Assembly: GCA_900617975.1 (NCBI GenBank)
Contig: UZAE01000983.1
Coordinates: forward strand, 1-16,141
DNA from: Rodentolepis nana
Taxonomy: Eukaryota > Platyhelminthes > Cestoda > Cyclophyllidea > Hymenolepididae
Direction: 5' to 3'
Length of the DNA: 16,141 nt
Shown here piece by piece: positions 9,601-16,141 of the stretch. The notes below the pieces were generated by a model. The model saw nothing but the letters and a program-made list of their open reading frames with translations, did no database searches and was not told the origin of the DNA. Position numbers and translations under genes: made by a program. The number at the start of each line of letters is the position of its first letter. Positions within the stretch are counted from its first letter, which is position 1.

Positions 9601-12600
9601 GAAGGAAGCCAGAAGCATTAAGAGCGCAAAATGTCCATCTTGCCATCATGACCACAATCCACATTCCTACCATTTTTTTAATTACTTACATGCGTTGTTC
9701 TAGCAGATTGTCACAGTGATCCCCATGTTTGGTAGATCAATTCGCTGCTCTTATAGGGGGGGGGGCGGGGGGTTGGGTGGGTGTGCGCCTTGCCTTGATT
9801 CCCGAGTTCGTCAAAGTGGATATGGTAGAGAAGAATTACGTCCTTGAGAATGAATGAAATTAGACTTGATAAGTTATGAAAAGAAGCTCATTAATGCAAT
9901 TTGTTGGTACAAGCTTATTGCTTGTGGACAAAATGGGGTGGGTATTACTGGCTTGCATTTTAAAGTCGTGCCACGTTTACTGTTTCCCAAATAAATCAGC
10001 AGGTCATGACGTTGTCATTGAAGTTGTGTCAGACAGAGGGAAAGTGATGACGTGTGTAATAGATTAAAGAATCACTCCTTCAAGTCAAAATGGAAATGCT
10101 ATAGTGAAAATTTGAAGTTCCCCATGGATCTTGGTGTATTGGTGGCATATTTCTGTTGTGTTTATCGTTTGTCCACTAATGAGCCGACTGACCAATCGCA
10201 TTAAGACTGGCTAGTTGAGTTGGCGGCAGTTTATACAATACTCCTCCCCTGGAAGACGCTGTGCTACTGTCTCCCCCCACCCCAACAAAAAAACAATATG
10301 ACTACCGGAAAATGTTTGTCCAGATATTATTGAGAGCATATTTTTCTGGAATCAAAAAAAAGTATTTAACCTGTCGATCCATTTAATCCTGCAGTGTGTT
10401 CTCTTCAGGGCATCTATGAGCCTGGAAAGCGCCATTGGATTAAAATTAAAAAGGACTACCTTGGAGAGGGCGCAATGGCCGACTCAGCTGACCTCATTGT
10501 TCTCGGAGCCTACTTTGGCACCGGAAAGAAGGGTGGGTTGAGCCTCATCTCTACTCAATCAGTTTTTTTGCCCCCATAATAGTTGACAACATTTTATATT
10601 ATTAGAAATATGGGAATTGAAGTAAATAACTCTTAAACCCATCTTGAAAGGCGTTTTCCAATTCACACCTCATGTGGAGGTTTGCGTCATCGAACCTCAC
10701 TGGTGTAGACAATTCGAATTCAATTAGATGTAACCGACGCGTTTGGCTATTCCACTCACTTGACAAGCGTCAATGAACATTGAACCAGTGCTATCTGGCT
10801 TTGTGGACCATCTCAGTGGCCAATGCCTCAGTGAGGTGCTCAAAGGAACATCAATTAGTACTTTGATAAGGGGACGAGTGTGTGTGTGTGTGAAAGCCAA
10901 TGAAATGCATAAAATGGAATTATCTGATGGAAGTAATTATCTGGTTAACTCGTCCTATCGCCCGTTAGAAGATGCTAATGAATTAATGTCGCATGATATG
11001 CAACTTAATATTCTGCTTGAAGAGCTCCCAATTTCGGCGCACAACCAGGAATCCTAACATTTGAAAGTTGGAGGTTATAACAGCGCTTTCCTTTTGTGAG
11101 AAAACGAAGAGGTTAGTTGTATTTTCTGAATGCAACCCAAGAATTCCGACGTCTGCCTACATTTAATCACTCTTAATTTCCCTTTGTTTAAGTATTTTGC
11201 CGAAGAATATTGGTCATAATCGTTCCCACCCCCCATTAATCTTTGGAAGACGAAATATAGAAAATTACCTGCTTTTATTAAATTACCAACCAATAAGAAT
11301 TGAGAATATCCTAGGTAGATTTTTGCTGCAATTCCCCAAGGACGGCTAATGACAGTTGATGCAAAACATCTGAAGAAAAAAACCCAGAAAGTAAGATTCC
11401 CTGCTGCTTTTCGGTCTGTTTAGACATCTTTGTGGTTCCTTTGGATTGTTATTCACTGCGATTCCTGATGTTGAATTGACAACTAATGTTGCGCTCATGT
11501 GATTGCAGGGGGCTTGGCTTCGGTCTTCCTAATGGGCGCATTCGATCCTCAAACGAATCAATTCTGCACGGTGACGAAAGTTGGCAACGGTCTTGACGAC
11601 AAAACTCTGCTCAAACTGCAGAAGCAAATCAAAATGATCAAGATCTCCAAGGTGACCCATCGTTTTGGAAACAATACTAGATTTTATACCCTTTTTGTAG
11701 TCTCTAAGCGCGTGCCTTTACTTGCAGGACTATTCCAAAGTACCGAAGTGGTTAAATGTCTCCCGCAGCATGGTGCCTGATTTCGTTGTAGTCGATCCGA
11801 AGGTAAATTCCCCGCAAAATATATATTCTAACAAAAGCTTTGCTTGTCAGATTTCAGTTAGGTTATACTTCGTTATGTTTTCAGCCATTTCGGAAATTTC
11901 ACAGAAGCTGTTTTAGCTGAAAGTGTTAAGAGTAGTTACCTCATCGGTGTGTAGTTCTCCCCTTTGAACGAAGATTTGTCGAGTACCACCTTTTCTTGCC
12001 AAAAGATTGAAGATTATGTTGGCTCTTTTATGTGTTACTACCGTTAGCCTTGTGTTTACAGACGTCTGCGACTGGACCCGTCTCGATAACGCTTGTACTC
12101 ACGTACAATCAAATGTAGCCCCAGTAGGAGATTCCCCACATCGCCTCATAGCACTGTGAAGTCTGTTTATTTTTTGTTGGTAGAAATCGATGATTTGGGA
12201 GATCACGGGAGCTGAGTTTTCCCGTGCTGGAGCCCACACCGCAGGAGCAGGTGGGGGACTGGAGGGCATCTCTATTCGGTTCCCTCGAGTGACCCGTCTG
12301 ATCTCTGACAGAACGTGGCGTGAGGCTACTGATGTGCCAAGGCTAGAGTCCCTATTCGCCTCCTCTCAAGACCAATCGGACTGGAGCAAGCGGCTAGAAG
12401 CGATCTCCATGCCTTCCAATCAGCTGGCTTCGAGAGATGAGCTGAAACGCGCTTTCAAAGAAATTGAGAACAAGAACACTGATGACGAGGATGCCGTCAA
12501 TGACAACGTGAAGTTCCCGAAGGTAGGGTTATAAGTATTATATATCTGATGATGTTGAAATTGTTCTTGGCAAAAAGACAAAATGCCCTTCTTTAATATT

Positions 12601-14453
12601 ATCGAAATAGAAACAACGTTACACTTTCCTCAGAAAACTTAATTTTCATTTTTACAGCCATAGTTTAAGTTAAATATTTAATATTTTTTTTATGATTGTG
12701 GGAATCCACCGTGAACCTAGTGTAAGAAAAGCATATTGCACGTATTCGGTTTTAATTAGTCTGTTGTCAGAAGTTAGCGAGTTTAGAAAATTTTCCTTGC
12801 TCTAGAGGGCATAGGTAGTAAAAGGCAAAGTTCAGAAATTTGAAATCAGATGAGCATTCTCTAATTAGAGAGAAAGAGAAAGGGAGAAGGGGGCGGAAAT
12901 GGTGCGATTGGGGCGCTGTGCTTCGATCGAAATCAACTCACTTAACCTGGAAACGATGTGGACAAAGGAGCCCACTCTACAAGGAATTCAAACAGTTCAA
13001 GAAGGACATCTTCGTCTTTTAACTTCTCTTCTGCTTGCAAGCTGTCATGCACTTCACTAAATCCAAATAGTACTTATTATTTGAGGAGTAACCGAGCCCT
13101 TTGTTAGTAGATTATTAACAGCATACACTTGCGGTCTATTACACCCAATTTGTAGTCATGTTAAGACTTTAAAAATGGGAGAAAGAGGAAGTCTACTTTA
13201 AATTTTAAATTGAGCTTTCCATTGTTTGCTTAGCATAAACAAGTAGATATTTTAGACAACGTGCCAACGACAATACAAGTATCTTGCTGTCACCAAACTC
13301 AGTTAGTTATCGCACGTTTACTCCAGTTTTTCTTCTTCTTCTTCTTCACCTCCATTGTTGCCACGTGCTCCGACATGCTTTTGCAACCTGCAAGCGTCTT
13401 TCGCAATTTCACCATTAGAATGACGCCAAAATGACGTCAACCTCACACACACCCACGTAGCCCCGTTTAGAGAGAGAAAACAACAAGAAAAATTCATGAT
13501 GGAGCCAAATAAGCCGATGCCGATATGCCCTACCCCCATTTGATCCTATTATTTTGCCTTTTAATTTCCCCATGTGCTGTGCCAATTTCATTGAGATAGG
13601 CGTGTGAATTATTCTTCTAAAGCAGCCTTCATAGACTGCGTGTCAACAATAAAACGTCTTTGCATTTCTAGTTAACTCAGAGTTGCAACACGATTTATGC
13701 TTATAGCTAACAATGAATCCGCCAAGTTATTCTTTGTTGTTAAAAATAGTTATGCTTAACCAGCCGGGCAACTAGAAGCAATTTTAATTCCACTTCACAG
13801 CATTCGCTCTCCAACCCAATCAAATGCAATTAGACTGAATCTTCGTCGTGAATGTTAATATTGAAAGACATAAAATCTTCGATTCAGGTTCATTAAACTA
13901 CACTCTTATTAAGCAAATATCTGAATGAAATTTTTTGACAATCGTTTTTATTTGGTCTCGGAATTCTTACATGAGTAGAAGTTGGAAGTAACATGTGAAT
14001 CCGATTTATGAAAAATAATTTTTTTCTGGTCTTCTTGTTAAATCTAGAAACCTCGCTTGATGCGTATTCGCGACACAATGGGATTTCGATACCTACGGGA
14101 ACTGTTCGATGGATTTGTAATTGATGTACCAAAGTCACTTGTCGACGACCCATCCTTCGACAACCTTCATCGCCGTCTTGTCGCATGTGGGGCTAAGGTC
14201 ATTGGTGACGGTCTTCTTACCTCTAATCTGTCTGCCACACATATTGTCGATTGGCCTGTTTCTTCCAATGCTAAGTCTGTCTCGGTATGGGCAACTGATT
14301 TGAATGCTCTACTGATTACTTTTAAGTAAAAAGTTACTAATCATATATTATACATGTATACTTTAGGACGATCTAGAACATATTACAGTTGAATGGTTGG
14401 AGCAATCAATAAAGGAGAATAAATTGCAACCTCTGCCCACGAAGCAATCTTGA
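6607..14453 (+). CDS. LIG3: DNA ligase III (ATP-dependent), 14 exons, 743 aa
   Basis: ATP-dependent ligase that seals DNA nicks through a lysyl-AMP intermediate; in animals it works with XRCC1 in single-strand-break and base-excision repair and is the mitochondrial ligase. Exons: 6607-6625, 6658-6765, 6804-7200, 7744-8068, 8143-8274, 8348-8427, 8512-8599, 8964-9041, 10409-10532, 11509-11651, 11728-11802, 12184-12522, 14048-14284, 14367-14453. All introns are GT-AG and the sum is 2232 nt in frame. Seen in the protein: DNA-binding domain about 8-225; motif I KYDGER with nucleophile K254; motif III DSEV (E306); IIIa FVFDCLY (339-345); motif [11 protein letters not shown] (398-406); motif V KIK (421-423); OB-fold to about 560 with motif VI RFPR (555-558); BRCT about 650-743 with W725. 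[15 protein letters not shown] and WEITGAEFS separate it from ligases I and IV. The start was chosen because a TAA lies in frame at 6595-6597. The human protein's N-terminal zinc finger and mitochondrial leader are not seen. Identity is sure; the extreme N-terminus is not. Confidence 0.96.
6626..6657 (+). other. LIG3 intron 1, 32 nt
   Basis: A minimal GT-AG intron (gtgagc ... tatcaag), very AT-rich inside. Very short 5'-proximal introns are known from schistosomes. It is needed to join the ATG exon in frame to the DNA-binding domain. Confidence 0.65.
6658..6765 (+). CDS. LIG3: LIG3 exon 2 (DNA-binding domain start)
   Basis: Encodes residues 7-43, including [11 protein letters not shown] and MISRFIRDG, which align with the first helices of the vertebrate LIG3 DNA-binding domain. 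Acceptor tatcaag, donor gtagga, phase 1 out. It is flanked by the two smallest introns of the gene (32 and 38 nt). Confidence 0.88.
6804..7200 (+). CDS. LIG3: LIG3 exon 3 (DNA-binding domain)
   Basis: Encodes residues 43-175, the bulk of the helical DNA-binding domain. Matches to vertebrate LIG3 include [24 protein letters not shown], and [18 protein letters not shown] near the end. Acceptor tttcttag. The donor was set at gtatgt (7201) rather than gtgtat (7199), because phase 2 then makes the Val codon that joins LDALNP in exon 4. Confidence 0.95.
7201..7743 (+). other. LIG3 intron 3, 543 nt
   Basis: GT-AG intron (gtatgt ... actttag). AT-rich; I see no exon or repeat inside it. Confidence 0.9.
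7744..8068 (+). CDS. LIG3: LIG3 exon 4 (end of DNA-binding domain, adenylation motif I)
   Basis: Encodes residues 175-283. It starts with [18 protein letters not shown], runs through [10 protein letters not shown] (the canonical entry to the catalytic core), and holds the active-site motif [13 protein letters not shown]. Lys254 (codon 7979-7981) is the residue that takes the AMP. It ends [13 protein letters not shown] at donor gttcgc, phase 0. Confidence 0.97.
8143..8274 (+). CDS. LIG3: LIG3 exon 5 (adenylation motif III)
   Basis: Encodes residues 284-327 with [10 protein letters not shown] (motif III, Glu306) and [12 protein letters not shown], a LIG3 signature. Acceptor cattttag; donor gtttgt; phase 0 at both ends. 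Confidence 0.97.
8348..8427 (+). CDS. LIG3: LIG3 exon 6 (adenylation motif IIIa)
   Basis: Encodes residues 328-353 and two bases of 354, with [13 protein letters not shown], the motif IIIa strand of the adenylation domain. Acceptor tttaatag. The donor is gtgaga at 8428, and the GA left behind plus A from exon 7 makes Glu354. Confidence 0.94.
8512..8599 (+). CDS. LIG3: LIG3 exon 7 (adenylation domain)
   Basis: Encodes residues 354-383. PIKKRREIL and [10 protein letters not shown] correspond to the vertebrate stretch RPLCERRKFL...IPNRIMFSE. Acceptor ccttttag preceded by a strong pyrimidine tract; perfect donor gtaagt. Confidence 0.95.
8600..8963 (+). other. LIG3 intron 7, 364 nt, with C-rich tract
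   Basis: GT-AG intron (gtaagt ... attttag). A C-rich run (8612-8633) begins 12 nt after the donor; the remainder is AT-rich with nothing recognised. Confidence 0.9.
8612..8633. repeat. C-rich tract after the intron 7 donor
   Basis: Runs of 3, 4, 7 and 5 C with single T separators, starting 12 nt into intron 7; G4-forming on the template strand. CT-rich sequence continues to about 8645. Confidence 0.8.
8964..9041 (+). CDS. LIG3: LIG3 exon 8 (adenylation motif IV)
   Basis: Encodes residues 384-409: an amphipathic stretch, then [23 protein letters not shown] is nucleotidyltransferase motif IV, with E401 and K406. Phase 0 at both ends, donor gtaaat. Confidence 0.96.
9126..9153. repeat. CCT-rich tract in intron 8
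   Basis: C7 followed by repeated CCT and CCCT units. Low-complexity pyrimidine tract. Confidence 0.8.
9756..9781. repeat. G-rich tract in intron 8 (RNA G4 candidate)
   Basis: Runs of 10, 6, 3 and 3 G with short loops on the coding strand, so the pre-mRNA itself could fold into a G-quadruplex. Confidence 0.82.
10409..10532 (+). CDS. LIG3: LIG3 exon 9 (adenylation motif V)
   Basis: Encodes residues 410-450 plus one base: [16 protein letters not shown] (motif V, K421 and K423), then [17 protein letters not shown], the start of the OB-fold region. Acceptor ctcttcag. The donor at 10533 (gtgggt) leaves phase 1, which pairs with exon 10. Confidence 0.96.
10533..11508 (+). other. LIG3 intron 9, 976 nt
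   Basis: GT-AG intron (gtgggt ... ttgcag). It holds a 94-codon open frame (10773-11057) and a (TG)n run inside it; otherwise nothing is recognised. Confidence 0.88.
10878..10892. repeat. (TG)n microsatellite in intron 9
   Basis: About seven TG units, lying inside the 94-codon open frame where they read VCVCV. Confidence 0.8.
11509..11651 (+). CDS. LIG3: LIG3 exon 10 (OB-fold)
   Basis: Encodes residues 451-498: [26 protein letters not shown], then a helix ending MIKISK, matching the LIG3 OB-fold in order. Acceptor gattgcag, donor gtgacc, phase 1 in and 0 out. Confidence 0.95.
11728..11802 (+). CDS. LIG3: LIG3 exon 11 (OB-fold)
   Basis: Encodes residues 499-523 ([10 protein letters not shown] then [10 protein letters not shown]), corresponding to SKIPSWLKVN...PDFIVPDPK in vertebrates. 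Acceptor cttgcag, donor gtaaat, phase 0 at both ends. Confidence 0.95.
11803..12183 (+). other. LIG3 intron 11, 381 nt
   Basis: GT-AG intron (gtaaat ... ttggtag). No further feature seen. Confidence 0.9.
12184..12522 (+). CDS. LIG3: LIG3 exon 12 (OB-fold motif VI and linker)
   Basis: Encodes residues 524-636: [13 protein letters not shown], then ISIRFPR (motif VI, residues 553-558) and [18 protein letters not shown], ending the catalytic core at about residue 575. The rest is an acidic/basic linker with DDEDAVNDN near its end. A Gly-rich insertion (GAGGGL) sits between AHTA and motif VI relative to vertebrates. Donor gtaggg, phase 0. Confidence 0.95.
12523..14047 (+). other. LIG3 intron 12, 1525 nt
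   Basis: The longest intron of the gene (gtaggg ... atctag), between linker and BRCT exons. It contains a (TTC)n run at 13329-13347 and no convincing exon. Extra linker exons cannot be excluded because that part of the protein is poorly conserved. Confidence 0.85.
13329..13347. repeat. (TTC)n microsatellite in intron 12
   Basis: About six TTC units. Confidence 0.8.
14048..14284 (+). CDS. LIG3: LIG3 exon 13 (linker end and BRCT)
   Basis: Encodes residues 637-715. A basic stretch KPRLMRIR opens the exon, then [13 protein letters not shown], a helix, [10 protein letters not shown] and ATHIVDWP: the first strands and helix of a BRCT fold in the order of the LIG3 BRCT, which in the family binds XRCC1. 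Acceptor aatctag, donor gtatgg, phase 0. Confidence 0.9.
14367..14453 (+). CDS. LIG3: LIG3 exon 14 (BRCT end, stop)
   Basis: Encodes residues 716-743 and the TGA stop. [16 protein letters not shown] is the last BRCT helix with its conserved Trp (W725), and the protein ends PLPTKQS. Acceptor actttag. Two AATAAA hexamers lie inside the exon. Confidence 0.92.
   Translation, partial: DDLEHITVEWLEQSIKENKLQPLPTKQS
14408..14423 (+). terminator. Two AATAAA poly(A) signals inside the last coding exon
   Basis: AATAAA at 14408-14413 and 14418-14423, followed by the stop at 14451-14453 and a GT/T-rich stretch at about 14489-14501. I see no AATAAA in the next 150 bp. Cleavage shortly after the stop would give a 3' UTR of only a few to a few tens of bases. 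Confidence 0.4.
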
Positions 14454-14740
14454 AGTGCTTTCTCCTCTCCGAAGGCTGTGAAAATAATCTTGTGTTTTAT
14501 TCCTTACTCTTGCCAATTTACCTTACCTTTATTAACGCTTGATTTAAGTCTGATCAATGTTTTAAAAGACAAGATAACATTACTTCACATGCTTACATGC
14601 TTTTTAAAAATTATGAGGCAACAAACTGTTATTTTTAAGCAAAATGGTTGGTAACCAGCTTTATGTCTTACTTATTTATGTGCCAGTAGCATATTTTGCT
14701 GAATGTCACATGAGAGAACTTGTCCATCGGCTAGATTAAG

Positions 14741-14872
14741 ATGAGCAATCTTGGTTCTCGATTAGTGGTCATGATAGTTGCCGCCTGCTTCCTTCATTCA
14801 TGCACTTTATTCCAACCTCTATATCCTTTTATGCCTGTTCGACATTTGCGACTCTTAGCAGAAAAGTACTGA
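14741..14872 (+). CDS. Possible small secreted peptide, 43 aa
   Basis: An open frame MSNLGSRLVVMIVAACFL... ending LRLLAEKY and TGA. The first 25 residues look like a signal peptide (one Arg, then a hydrophobic core RLVVMIVAACFL, small residues after), followed by about 18 residues containing QPLYPF and an Arg/Leu-rich tail. It lies 287 bp after the LIG3 stop on the same strand. No family is recognised and there is no amidation or dibasic cleavage site. A chance ORF is quite possible. Confidence 0.2.
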   Translation: MSNLGSRLVVMIVAACFLHSCTLFQPLYPFMPVRHLRLLAEKY

Positions 14873-15512
14873 GTGATAGTTCCTGACGGAACAATTTTTC
14901 GTGTGCTCTAATCAGATGAATAGCTAGAGATTAACAGTATTGAATGCGGATGACCTTAAACTATCTTGAATATGAATTCACCAGAAAACTTTGTCGTTTG
15001 TTCATCTCGTACGTATTTTATGCAGCCACGCACAGTACTGTTCTATCAAAATGAGAATCAGCTTTGATAAGATGGAGTACTTTACATTTGTCTTCCACCT
15101 GAACACAAATATGGCTTTCAGTTTTCATTTAAGTTCCAGCATAGCGACAGAGATTGCTGGCGTTCAAGCAGGTCGGAATTTAGATTAGTTATGGCTCATT
15201 TTGTTCTAGAATGATTTAGATATGACAGATTCCGTAGAGTTCAAGAGACTTGCTGTTTTCGCGTTTTATCTGAAAGCCTTATACAATCTCAAGTCATCAT
15301 TTGCTGGGTGAAATATAATTGGATTAGAACAGTTTTATGAGAGAATGATTCAACCGGTAAAAAGGAAAACTTTCTCGAGGAGCTATGCTTGACAATGACA
15401 GCCAGTATGAAAGGAACACCGAGAGAATATCAAGCCCCCTTCCCGTTTGGGGAAAATCCTTTTCTCCCAACAACCTCAAAAAGTTTTGGAAAAGTAAAAA
15501 AATCAACGGTTA
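14873..15512. other. Intergenic downstream of LIG3
   Basis: Two short open frames (14991-15188 plus, 15324-15506 minus) have no recognisable product. Nothing else seen. Confidence 0.55.
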
Positions 15513-15526
15513 ATTGAGAAAAATAA

Positions 15527-15850
15527 TTTATTTATATCAAATGGCAGGCGTCTTGATGGTTATCATTAGCCCTTTAGTTGACTTCAGGCTTCACAGAGGG
15601 GAGGAGGAACATCAAATTAAAAAGTCGAGAGGGAGAGGGGGAACAGAAGAGAGTTTCAAAGATGTAAAAGAGACAGACACAAAGGTAGAACAAAGGTGAG
15701 GTGAGTACTGTGGAAATAGTCGAATATGGCATAGAGTGAGGTGATGGTAGTTTGAAGTGAGAAGTCAACTGCCAGTCAATAGACTTTTTTTCCGAATGAG
15801 TATACGTTGCCCAGGGTGTACCACGTGGAGGTAAGTCTATCGCACACCCC
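15527..15850 (-). mobile_element. SINE-like retroposon, copy 3
   Basis: Body of about 324 bp, minus strand, bounded by an exact 14-bp duplication attgagaaaaataa at 15513-15526 and 15851-15864. The exact duplication suggests this copy is not old. By eye it is close to copies 1 and 2 at both ends and most variable in the purine-rich middle. Confidence 0.9.
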
Positions 15851-15925
15851 ATTGAGAAAAATAAAGATTGTTTTAGTTTCTGTCGGTGCAGAAATCATCC
15901 CAGATTGCAAATAACACGCGCTTAC

Positions 15926-15984
15926 CGACAAACGCAACCAAACCGACCCCTCAAAATGACCACAAATTCGTCACCCTCCTCGAA
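15926..15984 (-). CDS. Possible exon with cyclic-nucleotide-binding-like motif
   Basis: On the minus strand a good acceptor (tgctgttattaaag) leads into 59 open nt reading FEEGDEFVVILRGRFGCVC, ending at donor gtaagc. GDEFVVILRG resembles the GDEFFIILEG strand of cyclic-nucleotide-binding domains such as the PKA regulatory subunit. No partner exon was found in the window. SINE copy 3 would lie in its downstream intron. The antisense frame is also open, so this is a weak call. Confidence 0.22.
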
Positions 15985-16141
15985 CTTTAATAACAGCACA
16001 ACAGAATGCAGCGAATTTCAGAAATTTGCGTGAACTCCTGCGGTGCAACGTCTCATGGTTTTAGAGCGTTTGAGCAGGTAGTTAATTTTGTCTTCTGAAT
16101 AATGATCAAAATGGGGATATTTTCATTTTTTTTGAGTTAGA

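Larger units (their letters stand above)
9042..10408 (+). other. LIG3 intron 8, 1367 nt
   Basis: GT-AG intron (gtaaat ... cttcag). Contains a CCT-rich run (9126-9153) and a G-rich run (9756-9781). Two short open frames (9283-9582, 9876-10067) lack splice support or a recognisable family, and I treat them as chance. Confidence 0.88.

Noticed and set aside
12840..13022. 60-codon open frame in intron 12 as an extra LIG3 linker exon
   Set aside because: No suitable acceptor/donor pair in phase 0 was seen, and exons 12 and 13 already join in frame.
15892..15990. Plus-strand terminal exon after acceptor ggtgcag, reading 32 residues to TAA
   Set aside because: Possible as an alternative 3' exon, but it is antisense to the better-supported minus-strand candidate at 15926-15984 and has no partner exon.
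16006..16077. Plus-strand ATG exon (24 codons, MQRISEICVNS...) ending at donor gtagtt
   Set aside because: Open and phase 0, but only 24 codons, no family, and no continuation inside the window.
1..16141. Bacterial-type systems (operons, CRISPR, integrons)
   Set aside because: The window is eukaryotic; no repeat-spacer array or prokaryotic gene order is present.

Overview
This is animal nuclear DNA. It holds one clear protein-coding gene split by 13 GT-AG introns, long stretches without genes, and three copies of a short retroposon. The coding style (two introns of only 32 and 38 nt at the 5' end, much longer ones towards the 3' end), the homopurine/homopyrimidine tracts and the SINE-like repeats suggest a parasitic flatworm (tapeworm or fluke). 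That placement is inference and I cannot name the species.

Main gene: a complete reading frame for DNA ligase III (LIG3) runs on the + strand from 6607 to 14453 in 14 exons. The exons sum to 2232 nt, giving 743 residues plus a stop, and every junction keeps frame. The protein carries the DNA-binding domain, the adenylation domain with nucleophile Lys254 (KYDGER), the OB-fold and a C-terminal BRCT domain. By family it seals nicks in single-strand-break and base-excision repair, usually with XRCC1 bound through the BRCT, and it is the mitochondrial ligase of animals. The predicted product starts directly at the DNA-binding domain: I see neither the PARP-like zinc finger nor a mitochondrial leader.

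Layout: 1-250 may hold two minus-strand exons of an unknown gene (weak). 250-6606 is mostly non-coding, with two SINE copies (1014-1347, 2301-2620), C/G tracts, a large inverted repeat (3542-3713), a promoter-like motif cluster near 4870-4920 and an AT-rich stretch before LIG3. 6607-14453 is LIG3. 14454-15526 is non-coding apart from a possible 43-residue secreted peptide (14741-14872). 15527-15850 is the third SINE copy. 15865-16141 may contain an exon of a minus-strand gene with a motif like a cyclic-nucleotide-binding domain (weak).

The three SINE copies lie in the same orientation, opposite to LIG3 and outside it. Each is bounded by a target-site duplication of 12-14 bp, so they are independent insertions of one family about 320-335 bp long.
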